Assembly (NCBI RefSeq): GCF_020536995.1
Contig: NC_068357.1
Span: 63,474,721 to 63,538,720 of the forward strand
Reading direction: 5' to 3'
Source: Dreissena polymorpha
Lineage: Eukaryota > Mollusca > Bivalvia > Myida > Dreissenidae
Length of the DNA: 64,000 nt
Shown here: positions 10,688 through 23,356 of the stretch, piece by piece
Position numbering within the stretch: the first letter of the stretch is position 1
How the letters are laid out: every line of letters begins with the position of its first letter
Made by a program: the position numbers and the translations under genes
Notes under the pieces: model-generated
The model's input: the letters and a program-made list of their open reading frames with translations, nothing else
Database searches by the model: none
Told to the model about the DNA's origin: nothing

Positions 10688-13600
10688 AGCTCCACTGGCC
10701 AAAGGCCAGCGGGGCTTATGTCATGGTCCTGTGTCCGTCGTGTGTTCGTCCGTGCGTGCGTCCGTGAGTGCGTGCGTTAACTTTTTCTTTAAACATCTTC
10801 TTCTCCTAAACTACTGGTCCAAATCTGATGAAATTTCTCAGGAATGTTCCTGTGGTGAACCTCTTTCAAATTTGTTCAAATTATGCCCCTGGGGTCAAAT
10901 TTGACCCTGCCCCGGGGATTCAAAAAATTGAAAATTTGCTTATATAAGGCCTATTTTGTGCAAACTTTATAAATCTTCTTGTCCATAACCATTAGGCCTA
11001 GGGCTACCAAATTTGGTATGTATTGACATCTTATAGTCCTCTACCTAGTTTGTTCAAATTATGCCCCTGGGGTCAAACTTGACCCTGCCCCGGGGGGGTC
11101 AAAAAATAGAAAATTTGCTTATATAAGGCCTATTTTGTGCAAACTTTTAAAATCTTCTTGTCCGTAACCATTGGGCCTAGGGCTACCAAATTTGCTATGT
11201 AGTGACATCTTATAGTCCTCTACCAAGTTTGTTCAAATTATGCCCCTGGGGTTAAATTTGACCCTGCCCCGGGGGGTCAAAACATTGAAAATTTGCTTAT
11301 ATAAGGCCTATTTTGTGCAAACTTTAAAAATCTTCTTGTCCATAACCGTATGGCATAGGGCTACCAAATTTGGTATGTACTGACATCTTATTGTCCTCTA
11401 CCAAGTTTGTTCAAATTATGCCCCTGGGGTCAAATTTGACCCTGCCCCGGGGGGTTAAAAAATTGAACATTTGCTAATGTAAGGCCTATTTTCTGCAAAC
11501 TTTAAAAATCTTCTTGTCCATTACCATTGGGTCTAGGGCTACCAAATTTGCCATGTAGTGACATCTTATAGTCCTCTACCAAGTGTGTTCAAATTATGCC
11601 CCTGGGGTTAAATTTGACCCTGCCCCGGGGGGTTAAAAAATTGAAAATTTGCTTATATTAGGCCTATTTTGTGCAAACTTTTAAAATCTTCTTGTCAATA
11701 ACCAATTGGCCTAGGGCTTCCAAATTTGCTATATAGTGACATCTTATAGTCCTCTACCAAGTTTGTTCAAATTATGCCCCTGGGGTCAAATTTGACCCTG
11801 CCCCGGGGGTTTAAAAAATTGAAAATTTGCTTATATAAGGCCTATTTTGTGCAAACTTTAAAAATCTTCTTGTCCATAACCATTGGGCCTAGGGCTACCA
11901 AATTTTGTATGTAGTAACATCTTATAGTCTTATATCAAGTTTATTCAAATTATGCCCCTGGGGTCAAATTTGACCCTGCCCCGGGGGGGGGGGGGGGGTA
12001 AAAAAATTGAACATTTGTTTATATAAGGCCTATTTTGTGAAAACTTTAAAAATCTTCTTGTCCATAACCATTGGGCCAAGGGCTACCAAATTTGGTATGT
12101 AGTGACATCTTATAGTCCTCTACCAAGTTTGTTCAAATTATGCCCCTGGGGTCAAATTTGACCCTGCCCCGGGAGGTCAAAAAATTGAAAATTTGCTTAT
12201 ATAAGGCCTATTTTGTGAAAACTTTAAAAATCTTCTCGTCCATTACCATTGGGCCTAGGGCTACCAAATTTGGTATGTAGTGGCATCTAATAGTCCTCTA
12301 CCAAGTTTGTTCAAATTATGCCCCTGGGGTCAAATTTGACCCTGCCCTGGGGGGTCAAAATATCAAAAATGTGCTTATATAAGGCCTATTTTGTGCAAAC
12401 TTTAAAAATCTTCTTGTCCATAACCGTATGGCATAGGGCTACCAAATTTGGTATGTACTGACATCTTATAGTCCATTACCAAGTTTGTTCAAATTAAGCC
12501 CCTGGGATCAAATTTGACCGTTCCCCAGGGGTCACAAAATTGAACATATGCTTATATCGGGCCCATTTTGTGCAAACTATAAAAATCTTCTTGTCCATAA
12601 CCATTGGGCCCATTTCTACCAAATTCGGTAGGTAGTGACATCTAATAGTTCTCTACTTAGTTTGTTCAAATTATGTCCCTAGGAACAAATTTAACCTTGT
12701 CCCAGGGGTCACAAAAATGAACATATGCTTAAATAAGGCCTTTTGTGTGCAAACTTTAAAAATCTTCTTGTTCTTAATTATAGAGCTTAGGGCTACTAAA
12801 TTTGGTATGCAGTGATATCTTATAGTCCTCTACCAAATTTGTTCAAATTATTCCCCTGGGCTCAAATTTGACCCGGCCCCGGGGGTCACAAAACTGAACA
12901 TATGACGTTTACCAGTGGAGATTACTGCGGCTGTTTGGCTGTGACCAACAACAACATCAACATCTTGTAAACATGAGATAAAACCCTGTCATTTAGTGCC
13001 ATTTTAGGTCAGATGGTGACTGCTTACAAAGGCATTGAAGTAAGAACAGTATAAACTGAAAAAAGTCGGGTTTTATTTAAATATGTCGAAAGTGACCATA
13101 TATCCGGATGAAAATATTTTGGATGACATGTTAATTTCATGTCTTTTGATAGTGTTAAAACCAGTTTAATAATATATTATTGATTTTAAAAACACAGCTT
13201 CCATGAACATAATTATTTCAAGGAAAGTCAATATATGATACTGCACGGTAAACTCAAACTTTGTATCGAAGAGAAGGTGTTGAAATTAATGAAGTGCAAT
13301 GTCTTAACTATCGTATATGCTGCTTTTTAATAACTAATGATTCATTGTTCCATTTGTGAATCGTGACTGATCATGAATTGTTGAAATGATTGTCAATTGC
13401 TCAACAATCCATATATATATTTCTGACCATTTTATACTTTTCTTAATATTAGTTATGAATTGATCTTAGAAGTCAAATGTATTACTTAATTAAATACATT
13501 TATAAATATAAAGAAATAATCTTTAGATTATCATAATATTCTCAGGCTTGTTGGTCTTAGGGATGTGTGGGTTGATGAGCAATTTCTCCTTTTATCACAA

Positions 13601-14079
13601 TTATTTCTACCCTACCTGATAATTTCCTTCATATTCCATTTTAATTCAATTGACGTCTGCATCCTCTTTCAAATTGGGAAAGTCCAAAATGTGTTGTTTG
13701 GTAAAGTGTTAAGGAATTTTGATTCCTATGGGTCTTGTGAATCTGTTTCAAATCAAATGCGTAGATTTGATCTTCAGCATCTAAAAATATGTGAAATAGA
13801 AAGAACGACAATATATTTTGGAGAGATAAATGTACCTACGTTATAAGCAAAGGACCTGTGCAACAATTCCCAGGCTTTTTTGTCTGTTTAGTTAACACGG
13901 TAGTAACTTTTTCCATATATAAAAATGCTCATCCTTCCAACTTTAAGCGCCCAGTGGGACGAGGGATAGAAAGAGAAAGTCACAATTTGCTTGAGTACAT
14001 TTCAACCCATGCGCATTACACGTTTTTTTCGCAAAGAAAAAACAGTGGAGCGATGCAGGGCCATCATGGCCCTCTTGTT
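10688..14079 (-). mobile_element. Helentron/HINE-like element, family B, inserted in LINE 2
   Basis: Boundaries are set by the protein alignment of the interrupted LINE (target CCTATTTTT/AATGAT). Read on the minus strand, the element starts AACAAGAG followed by a hairpin (GGGCC ATGAT GGCCC) and the subterminal motif GCTCCACTG. It ends with a hairpin CTGGCC-TTT-GGCCAG and the inverse motif CAGTGGAGC, then T(AA). It holds a 178-bp tandem array at its 3' side and about 1.1 kb of AT-rich unique DNA (12920-14040) with no recognised gene. No target duplication is seen, as expected for rolling-circle elements. Exact ends are ambiguous by up to three bases because TAA is shared with the target. Confidence 0.65.
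10860..12905. repeat. 178-bp tandem array inside the family B element
   Basis: The CTTCTTGTCC block recurs at 10975, 11154, 11332, 11510 and 11688 and on to about 12760, a period of 178-179 bp, giving about 11 units. Each unit holds a palindrome, GGGTCAAATTTGACCC, that is two GGGTCA half-sites inverted with a 4-bp spacer, flanked by GCCCCTGGG/CCCCGGGG. A G-run of about 15 lies near 11983. The distal units (12500-12900) are more diverged. Confidence 0.85.
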
Positions 14080-16537
14080 AATGATATTGTTAAAAGTATT
14101 GATAATTCGAGCCAATTGTCAATTAACTCCATTTTAGATAAATTCACAGCCACAATTCGCAGTGAAGCGGATGAGCTATTCTCGAAATCGTACAAGTACA
14201 GTAATAAACCTTCATTCAATACTGACAGTAGTTTAAAGCATGCAGATTGGTTTGACAACGAATGTATTACTGCACGAAATCACTACCATGACGCTTTAAA
14301 ATATTTTAACCTTATCATGACCGATTTAAATAGAAAAGTGTTGTGCGAAAAGAAAAGTGTTTATAAAAAATTAATTATGAAAAAGAAAAATATTGTATAT
14401 CAGCGTAAAATGGCAGAAATTGAAAGTTTGAAAAGTAAAAAGCCGAAAATTTTTTGGAAAATTTTCAAATCAAAAAATAAAAGTAATTGTAATAAAATTC
14501 CAATAGATGTATTTAAAGAGTATTTTGAACATTTAAGTACTAAATACTAATTCGGACAATCATAATGCACAGGCAGAATTTTTTTGTTCGAACAATGACT
14601 TTGACATTGAAAATTGTACTTTTCCAGAATAAGACCAACCAATAACGGTAAATGAGGTATTAAATTCATGTAAACACTTGAAGCGTAATAAAGCGTCTGG
14701 TGGTGGCTGTATTTTAAACGAATACTTTATTGAGTGCATTGATATCTTATCCAGTCATTTGTGTGATGTTTTCAATAGTATTTTAACCTCGGGCTATTTT
14801 CCTGAAAAGTGGACAGAGGGTATAATTATACCATTGCATAAAAAAGGCCCTGAGGACGATGTGAATAATTATAGAGGAATAACCCTTATTAGCTGTTTTT
14901 CTAAGCTATTTACAACTGTTTTAAACAAGCGCATTGAATTATTTTGCGAAAATAATGCTAAAATTTCGGTTGCACAATTCGGATTTAGAAAAGGTTGTTC
15001 AACCGTTGATGCCATATATATTCTTATGTCAGTTGTACAACATTTTTTAAATGAAAATAAGCGTCTGTATGTTGTTTACGTAGATATGCTAAAATGTTTT
15101 GAAAGCATATATCGCAATGCATTATGGCTAAAAATGTACAAATCCGGTATACAAGGCAAAGTATTACGAATAATTAAAAATATGTATGAAAATGTCAAAT
15201 CATGTGTAAAAGCATGCTCGACATACTCTGAATACTTTAGCTACGCCGTTGGCTTACGGCAAGGGGAGGTAATGTCTCCTATTCTATTTTCATTGTTTGT
15301 CGAGGACTTAGACCTTTTTTTACAAGATAGTGTCCATTCTGGTTTAAATATAGATGATATAATTTTAATTTTACTGTTGTTTGCAGACGATATGGCGATT
15401 TTGGGTAAATCACCCGAAAAAATACAATCTCATTTAGACAACCTTTACCTTTATTGTAACTCATGGGGACTTAATTTTAATACTAGCAAAACAAAAATAA
15501 TGGGTTTTCGGAAAAGGGGTAGAATTCGCCGAGATGAGATATGGACATATAATGGGGAAACTATAGAAGTCGTCGATAATTTTAACTATTTGGGTACTGT
15601 TATTAATTATACTGGTAGTTATATATTAAACCAGGAGCAGTTAGTAGGTAAAGCTCTTAAGGCTATGAATACTTTGCTTTATAAATGCAAACAGTATGAT
15701 CTAAAACCTAGAATATTGTGTCAATTGTTTGATGCCTTTGTTGGCTCTATTTTAAAATATGCATCGAGGATATGGGGTTTTAATATATTCAAAGATATGC
15801 AACGGTGTATGGTGAATTAGGTAGAATTAGGTAGACACCCACAGTATGTAAATAGATATGTTCGTATTGTAAAATATTGGCTTAAAGATGTTAATAGTGA
15901 AAATATTATCATAAAAACTGTGTATAACCAGGAGATAAATGATTGTGATAAAGGGTATAAAAATTGGGTTTCGAATGTGAAAAAGTTATTAAATGATTAT
16001 GGATTTTCATATATATTCGAAAATGAAAATATGATTAATGCAAAGTCGTTTTGATGTGAATTAAAATGTAGAATTGTAGATGTTTTTAAACAAGAATGGT
16101 TTGGCAATATGAACGATAGTTCTGTTTTAGATATGTATAGAATATTCAAAACAACTCTTGAATACGAAACTTACTTAGATTTACTGCCAAAAAGTTTGCG
16201 TACATACTTTGTTAAACTAAGGGCTTCTGCCCACCCTTTGAGAATTCAAACTGGAAGATACGCACGTAATAATATTCCCCGTAACGAAAGATATTGTCAA
16301 TGTTGTGATCAAAGGGACATAGAGGTTGAATTCCACTTTATATGTAAATGTCCATGTTTCCAACAATTAAGACAAAAATATATAAAAATTGTTTACTATG
16401 TGAATCCATCAGTTTTTAAGTTCCATACTTTATTGAACTCAACTTGTAAAATTGAAATTATAAATTTGTGTAAATATATGAAGGAAGCTCTAGCCGCAAG
16501 ATATTCTATCACAAATAATATTGCCAGCGAAAACTAA
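14080..16537 (+). CDS. LINE 2 ORF2, reverse transcriptase and C-terminal part, degraded
   Basis: After the nested element the frame resumes with NDIVKSIDNSS and the linker WFDNECITARNHYHDALKYF. RT motifs: NKASGGG, NNYRGITLISCFSKLF, YVDMLKCFES (the usual DFKKAFD is altered), GLRQGEVMSPILF and FADDMAILG. The C-terminal knuckle is CQCCDQRD...HFICKCP. A frameshift/stop near 14550 and further stops between 15820 and 16109 break it. Overall similarity to LINE 1 is clear motif by motif. Confidence 0.8.
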
Positions 16538-16775
16538 AGTAGTTCCTTACTGCTAGTAAAACGATATATATTTAACTACGGTAATGTAAAGTCGTTCTTC
16601 TTTGTTAAATATACTTTGTCTCAAATTGTTATATTACATTTTTTATATTGTTATAACTCATATGTTGTAATATATAGACACTTGACAATATTTTGTATTA
16701 TATTTTGTGTATTTAGACGATGTACATTTGTATAAGTCTTAATAATCTGTCTGTTTTGTTCTGTTCTGTTCACAC

Positions 16776-17616
16776 CATTTAGCAAATGCGAATAGCTTTT
16801 ACGTAAGTCATTTTCACACAAATCGCCATTGCAGAGCTCGGTAAATGAATAATTGTTAGCGAACACAACGTTGTCGATCGGTGTTTTCTTCTTTTTCGAT
16901 TTTGCAAATCGCTCGCTTTTATTTCGCACTTTCATTTTGCAAAGAAAATGTCAACAACCGTGACGTCATGAACACAAATATTTTATGAAACGAATTAATT
17001 TAACTTATATTTGTATTGTATAGTTATTAAATCTTACAGAGATAAGCAAATTTAACTCTTAAATAAACAAAATACAAATTTATTAATAAGTGACTGTAGT
17101 GTAACTGTTATCAATAAAGCAATAAACCGTGTAATCGCTGTCGTCTTGTAAAATCGAAGAAAACGCGTCAACCAAAACTCGAACAGCAAAAGTCTGCGTT
17201 ATTGTTAGAAAAGCCACAAAATAAATATATTTTGATTATGTTTTGTTTTTATAAAAAACCAGAAAGTTTCGCGTATTTGCCAAGTCCCTGTGATCTTTCC
17301 CCTGTGATCAGTTATTATTTTAAACAATTAGCTTTGCATTATTGGCAATAAATGTTGTAATACATGTAATAGGCACAAATGCAGTACTTATTTACACTAA
17401 TTTACACAAAAAAATCACCACTTTGCAAGATATTCTTAAAACAAAAACATATACATTGATCCGTAAAATAACTTCTCCTCCCATAAGCGAAAAAAATGCA
17501 TAAATGTGAAGCAAACGCTATTAATAGAATGTTTACGTTAAGTGTTATAAATGCTTGTAGCGTAACACAGTAAATTATCAACAAAAAGAAATTAAATATT
17601 ACTAAATCAAATATTA
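16776..17616. other. AT-rich spacer with one short basic ORF
   Basis: Nothing firm is seen. On the minus strand, an ATG at 16935 opens a frame that starts with a basic stretch (RNKSERFAKSKKKKT) and runs into the LINE 2 tail. It could be the start of an interrupted coding exon or another LINE ORF1 fragment; I do not recognise it. Confidence 0.3.
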
Positions 17617-18273
17617 TGTTATAGGCGTATTTAAATTGTCGCTGTTTTAAATATATTTATTTCATAAATATATTTATTCTGAAAGACATTGAAGTAAATT
17701 ATTTTTAAAGGAAACATTGCTCTGATTGTTCAATGGTTGGACAGAGTAGATTTTAATTGTAAATAGGATTAGTAGCGTTCTTTTGTAGTAATTGATTAGT
17801 GTCCAGTATGTAAAGACTGGGTAGAAATTTGAACTGTTTTAATAACATCTTAATACGTTAATTGGCTTGTCACGCATGAGATTATTCACTCAACCGCAAC
17901 CGTGTGCATGAATGACTATTTCAAATGCCATATCTTTCATGCTGTTAACCTGTATATTTATGATATTAAATCGTTAATATTATATATTAAGGTAAATATG
18001 CATTTTATACATCTTTTCTATTGATGTTTGTGGGTTGTATTATTGAATTTATTTTGTTGTAATAGTTGTATTTTTGCATTAATTATGTTTGTCTTTTACC
18101 GTCGGAACACATTATTTTAAATATAATTGAAATTGCTACTTATTATCAGAAAGTCATTCTTTGCATATCTTTCATGCTGTTAACCTGTATATTTATTATA
18201 TTAAATCGTAAATATAATATATTTAGAAACCTTCAACGTGTTGGTCGAAAGAACCCTTAACGCTCATACGGCA
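17617..18273 (+). repeat. 5' LTR
   Basis: This is the left copy of the long direct repeat. A block starting CATATCTTTCATGCTGT occurs twice inside each LTR, about 230 bp apart. Superfamily (Gypsy, BEL or Copia) cannot be told from the repeats alone. Confidence 0.7.
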
Positions 18274-19320
18274 ACATTGGCGCCCAACAACGAGTCTTCG
18301 ACATCAGCAACGTTTGGAGCAGAAAAACGGTAGTAGCGGACACGTTACTACGGCGAAAATCCCAGAACAGACAGGAGCCTCAGATCGGTAGCGAGGTCGG
18401 GGAGAGTCCAGGAGTTTACTTAGCGATTCCTTGGAAACCGGTTTTTGATGTTTCACGGGGAGTAGAGGTACACCATTTTTGCGCGGCATCGAGCTCGAGC
18501 ACCGCTGGGATTACAACTACGTATTTCTTGTGCACAAAATGTTGACGTCAAAACCATTAAAACGTACGTACAGGATTTCACCTTCTGCTACGCAAGCGAG
18601 GATTCACGTTCAATCGGGACGGAGAGTGATGGACACTTAAATCGCTGTGGACATTGTGTAGCGTTTCATTCTTGTTTTGTTGTTTGTATGTTGTAAGTGT
18701 TCCGACGGAGTTTGGTGAGTGTAAATATTTTTATAATTATTATGCAATGTACATTTATCTATTTATTGTAGTTTCATTGTCGTAAATGAGTTATTTGAAA
18801 TACCAATCAGTTTACTTACAAAAACAACAACAACATATGTAGCTAATTTAAGTTTGTATGGTCATGCATTTTGCGAAGTGGTCGAGATAAATGATACGAC
18901 CTTTTGTCAGCTCATTGGTAAATTAGTGTCGATATGAAGTTATTTTAAGGCAATTATAGTCCCTTCACGAGCACAAAGTTTACTGCATACTCACCACTTA
19001 CAGAAAGTTAAGTAGTAGATAGCATTTAGCCAATCTCCACGCAGAGTTGTCGTTCCTTGCTGTCACATACACCTCTGCGTAAGGCTTAGCATGCCATTTT
19101 GCCTATGAAATAGGTAAAACCGAACAAACGCATTCAATGTATATTTGATTGGATATTTGAAATCGCATGCATTAAATTAAGAAATATGACTTTTAAATTT
19201 ACGATAAATCGTGCAAAAAATGCGAGTTTTAATACAACTCTTTGGAACTATTTTATTACCCATTTACGCAGATGGATCCATTCCACGAACTTCACAAATG
19301 TAAACAATTGAACATAATTA

Positions 19321-19895
19321 GCGAGGCTGTTTTCGGAGAAAACCCGAGCTATTGTCATAGCCAGCTCGTCGTCGGCCGTCCGCCGTAGGCGTCGTGCTAA
19401 AACCTTAACATTGGCTCTAAAATCAAAGTGCTTTCACATACAACTTTGAAACTTCATATGTACATGCATATTGATGAGTTCTACACGCCACACCCATTGT
19501 TGGGTCACTAGGTCAAAGGTCAAGTTCACTGTGACCTCTAATATCAAACTTTAACATAGGCTCTAAAATCAAAGTGCTTCCACCTACAACTTTGAAACTT
19601 CATATGTAGATGCACCTTGATGAGTTCTACACGCCACACCCATTTTTGGGTCACTAATTCAAATGTCAAGGTCACTGTGACCTCTAATATAAAACTTTAA
19701 CATAAACCTTAACATTCGCTCTAAAATCAAAGTGCTCCCACCTACAACTTTGAAACTTCAAATGTAGATGCACCTTGATGGGTTCTACACGCCACACCCA
19801 TCATTAGGTCAAAGGTCAAGGTCACTGTGACCTCTTTAAAAAATTCTGACAAGCTTTCGCAGCCGAGCGTGGCACCCGTTATGCGGTGCTCTTGT
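19321..19895 (-). mobile_element. Helentron/HINE-like repeat, family A, full copy nested in the LTR element
   Basis: On the minus strand it starts ACAAGAGCACC with a GCACC/GGTGC hairpin and the subterminal motif GCTCGGCTG (19860-19868). Its tandem units match positions 1-446. It ends with the CTCGG...CTCCG hairpin and GCTAAT. Two exact AGGTCAAAGGTCA motifs lie at 19510 and 19806. Nesting shows it is younger than the LTR element. Confidence 0.65.
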
Positions 19896-21735
19896 TTTTA
19901 TTGAGTGACGTTAGGAATTGCTTCGACGTGTGTATGTATGTTGGTTTCTTAACATAAAAAAAAATCAATTTATAATAATGAATTAAGACTGATATAAGAT
20001 ATCATGTTATAAGATGGTTTTCTTAAATGCAGTATATGCAATGTAACCGTCGTGCAAGAGATTGTTTAGTATACTGTAACCTCAATGATGAACGCTTGGA
20101 ATGATCATGACATGAATGAGACGCTTTCATAACAATAGTCCGTTCTGAGCCCAACACAAAGGTGAATGTAATGTAACCGTCGTGCAAGAGATCGAGGTTT
20201 TAGCAACTGGATTTATTTACCTCTAGTAGCGGTAGATTTTGGCCAAGGGTTATAATAAGCATCGAGAGATTTCAATGCGTAAACTTGTTTATTTGTCATA
20301 CTGTACGTTTGGTTGAATTGAAAACGCATTGTGCGTATTTTTAAAGAGAAAACTCTCTTTATAAATACCGGGAAAAAAAATACTGTTTTTTTTTCTCTGA
20401 AATTTTATAATGTTAAAAAGTACATGTACGATTTAAACTGCATTATGTAGTTTAATACGTGGTAAATGCACGTGCTCGCGATATCGTAGCGCAAGAAGAA
20501 CGCTATTTTGGCAGTGTGGTAAACGCCCGATAGTAAATCAGTTGCGGGTTCGAATCGAAATCAAATGGAACTTAGTAAACACCTGGTACAAAATAAAAGA
20601 GCTTTGATTGGATATTTGTGATAGTCAATCTGTTGACTTAAAATAAGCCTAAGGGAGGTAATACAGGTATGTTGAGATAACTGTTTTGGTAAACGTATAT
20701 TGGAAAAAGGGGAAAAGTGAGTCGTTATTATTATAGCTTGATTAAACGAAATTTGACTTCGGTGAAAAGGGGAAATAATTGAACGTAAACGTAAATTAAG
20801 AAAGAGAGAAATAAATGCGATTCATGTGAATTATTTGTCTTTTTTCTGCTCATTAAATGACAATGAACTAAAAATTATATTCATACAATAAGTAATGTAG
20901 CCTAAGGTTTTAACACACGGGATTTTTTTTAAAAGAATAAATCCCTACTTAACAATGTTGCATTCACATTGTTATTAATGTAACCGCGTTTAAAAGCATG
21001 CCTACGGGTAGCGACCGCGAAACAAGGGGGGGGGGGGTTGATGATGAACTGTTAGAATTACAAAATGCCAGGCAAATGTTTATTGAAAGGGGCAGACGGG
21101 ACGTACATGTTGAGAACCAAAGCACTCCTTCGCAAGACATGAGGCCTGAGGAGGAAAGAGATCAGTCTAAAACTCCAAGAAGAGCTTATCCCAGTGGAAA
21201 TGAGCAAATACAGGAAACGGGGGTTAAAACTCCAGTTTCAACCAGACTTTCTAAGTCGCTGATAAAACAGACAACCAGAAGTCGGAAGTGGAAACAGATA
21301 CACGAAGCTCCACAAGGAAGGAGATACCACTGCGCCGCAACCAACGTCAGGCCCGTCGGCCGGCGTGGTTTACATCCAGGGAGTATAAATTGTGATCGGT
21401 GTTGTTATGTATGTGCAATTACGATTAAGTACAGTGACACCGATACATTTAACATGTGTGGATTTGTATTGGAAAGATACACAGCTGTTAACATTCACTT
21501 CTGAGTATTGAAATGCAAACTATTGTTTTATGTGTTTCTTTGTCAAATTGTTGTTGTTTTCTAATTGAAAATAAACAGTTTCAAATGAAAACGGTTATAT
21601 TGTTGATTGTCATTATTTTTTAACAACTATGCTTTCATATATATTTTTATCACGAGATTAATCAAACCTCGCTTAACAAGCGGTGTTTGAATTTGTATAA
21701 TGTCGAGGACGAAATTTTCTCGGAGAGGGGAAATG

Positions 21736-22402
21736 TGTTACAGGCGTATTTAAATTGTCGCTGTTTTAAATATAGTTATTTCATAAATATATTTATTCTG
21801 AATGACATTGAAGTAAATTATTTTTAAAGGAAACATTGCTCTGATTGTTCAATGGTTGGACACAGTAGATTTTAATTGTAAATAGGATTAGTAGCGTTCT
21901 TTTGTAGTAATTGATTAGTGTCCAGTATGTAGAGACTGAGTAGAAAGTTGAACTGTTTTTACTAACATCTTAATACGTTAATTGGCTTGTCACGCATGAG
22001 ATTATTCACTCAACCGCATCCGTGTGCATGAATGACTATTTCAAATGTCATTCTTTGCATATCTTTCATGCTGTCAACCTGTATATTTATGATATTAAAT
22101 CGTAAATATAATATATTTAGGTAAATATGCATTTTATACATCTTTTCTATTGATGTATGTCGGTTGTATTATTGAATTTATTTTGTTGTAATAGTTGTAT
22201 TTTTGCATTAATTATGTTTGTCTTTTACCGTCGGAACACATTATTTTAAATATAATTGAAATTGCTACTTATTATAAGAAAGCCATTCTTTGCATATCTT
22301 TCATGCTGTCAACCTGTATATTTATGATATTAAGTCGTAAATATAATATATTTAGAAACCTTCAACGTGTTGGTCGAAAGAACCCTAAACGCTCATACGG
22401 CA
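21736..22402 (+). repeat. 3' LTR
   Basis: This is the right copy of the long direct repeat. The next bases, GAAATTACTAAATATTA, resemble but do not equal the left flank. Confidence 0.7.
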
Positions 22403-23346
22403 GAAATTACTAAATATTATACGCATTGGAAAATTATAAGCAAAAGAAATTCAAAAGTGTTAGCGGATCACAAAATTGACAAATTCCTACATATGCTTTG
22501 GATCGGTGTCAATATTGAATCAATACCGATCTAATTATTGAATGGCTAAGCCTATTGATACATGTTTGAGAGCGATGCCAAATGGTAATACGAGACGAAG
22601 GGTCACACAATTTGTTATTGTCACGGGGCCAATAAGCCATTACATTTAACTTCTAGTTTAGAATATTTTACGAACATTGGAAAACGTTGTCTCAGAATAA
22701 AATTCATCGAAATAAATCGATATGAACACTGAAAAGGACTTGTTTGTGTTTATTATGTTTTAATGACTATGTCACATGCTCTACGTTCATCGAGTGATCA
22801 CACAAAAGGCAAGTTCATTTGTAACTATCTTTCGCAGTATTTTTAATTTTTAAATTAATGCCATGACGTTTGTTTCCCATAAAAAAATGTAAAATGTATA
22901 TTGCGAAAATATCGACTCTAAATTTTACTTCAAAGTTTTTAGTGAGATGATTTTGAAATCGAAAGCAAAATTAGTTTCAAAATTACTTCTTTTTTCTAAA
23001 TTCGACTGTAACATTGCAGTTTCTACTCAAATAGGCGAGTGTTTGCCTTAAATGGTTGAGTTGTGTATCTGAATCTTTTTATATCACATATATGTGCAAA
23101 TAATTATTGGTACTTGTATAGGTATTTAAATAAAAAATGGAAAATCGAATGGGGAATTCCATGTGTTTATTGCAAAATCATTTTGTTCAGGAAAGTACTT
23201 AAAAGCAGTAACAGGATCATAATAGCAGACTAATTTGACAGCGTTTAAATGTTTTCCAGATCCTTATAATTGCATGGGCTAATTGATAAACTGCTGAGAG
23301 ATCTCCCTTAGTATTTTTTAAATGTTCAAATTAATTTGTAATTGCA
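22403..23346. other. AT-rich 5' flank of the cGLR gene
   Basis: No gene or repeat is recognised. The end (about 23333-23347) has a splice-acceptor shape (TTTGTAATTGCAG) ten bases before the first coding ATG, so a 5' non-coding exon may lie upstream in this stretch. Confidence 0.35.
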
Positions 23347-23356
23347 GCCGACTGAA

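Larger units (their letters stand above)
8644..16775 (+). mobile_element. LINE 2, related to LINE 1, split by a nested insertion
   Basis: Same layout as LINE 1: ORF1 8813-9760, endonuclease 9763-10687, RT and knuckle 14080-16537, then a 3' UTR that seems to end in a (TGTTC)n tail at about 16755-16775. ORF2 is interrupted at 10687/14080 by a 3.39-kb Helentron-like element. Aligned to LINE 1, the two halves join without gap (LPIF then NDIVKSI against LPEYDRIVDNI). Several lesions lie in the RT part. Sequence differs clearly from LINE 1, so this is another subfamily and not a tandem duplication. Confidence 0.85.
17617..22402 (+). mobile_element. LTR retroelement fossil, non-autonomous in appearance
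   Basis: Two direct repeats of about 660 bp (17617-18273 and 21736-22402) start TGTTA and end CA and flank a 3.4-kb interior. Just inside the 5' copy is a primer-binding-site-like sequence, TGGCGCCCAACAACGAG (18278-18294). Just before the 3' copy is a purine tract, GGAGAGGGGAAA. The repeats differ by only a few percent in the part compared by eye, so the insertion is moderately young. The interior has no recognisable gag or pol and appears broken or non-autonomous; only a short unassignable ORF (20998-21504) is seen. A family A repeat is nested at 19321-19895. No clear target duplication was found. Confidence 0.7.

Noticed and set aside
20505-20575. tRNA-like stretch with a good B box (GGGTTCGAATC) inside the LTR element
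   Set aside because: The A box is weak and the acceptor stem does not pair; probably chance or a relic.
20998-21504. A gag gene in the LTR element
   Set aside because: The ORF is short and polar, with no zinc knuckle or recognisable capsid signature; left unassigned.
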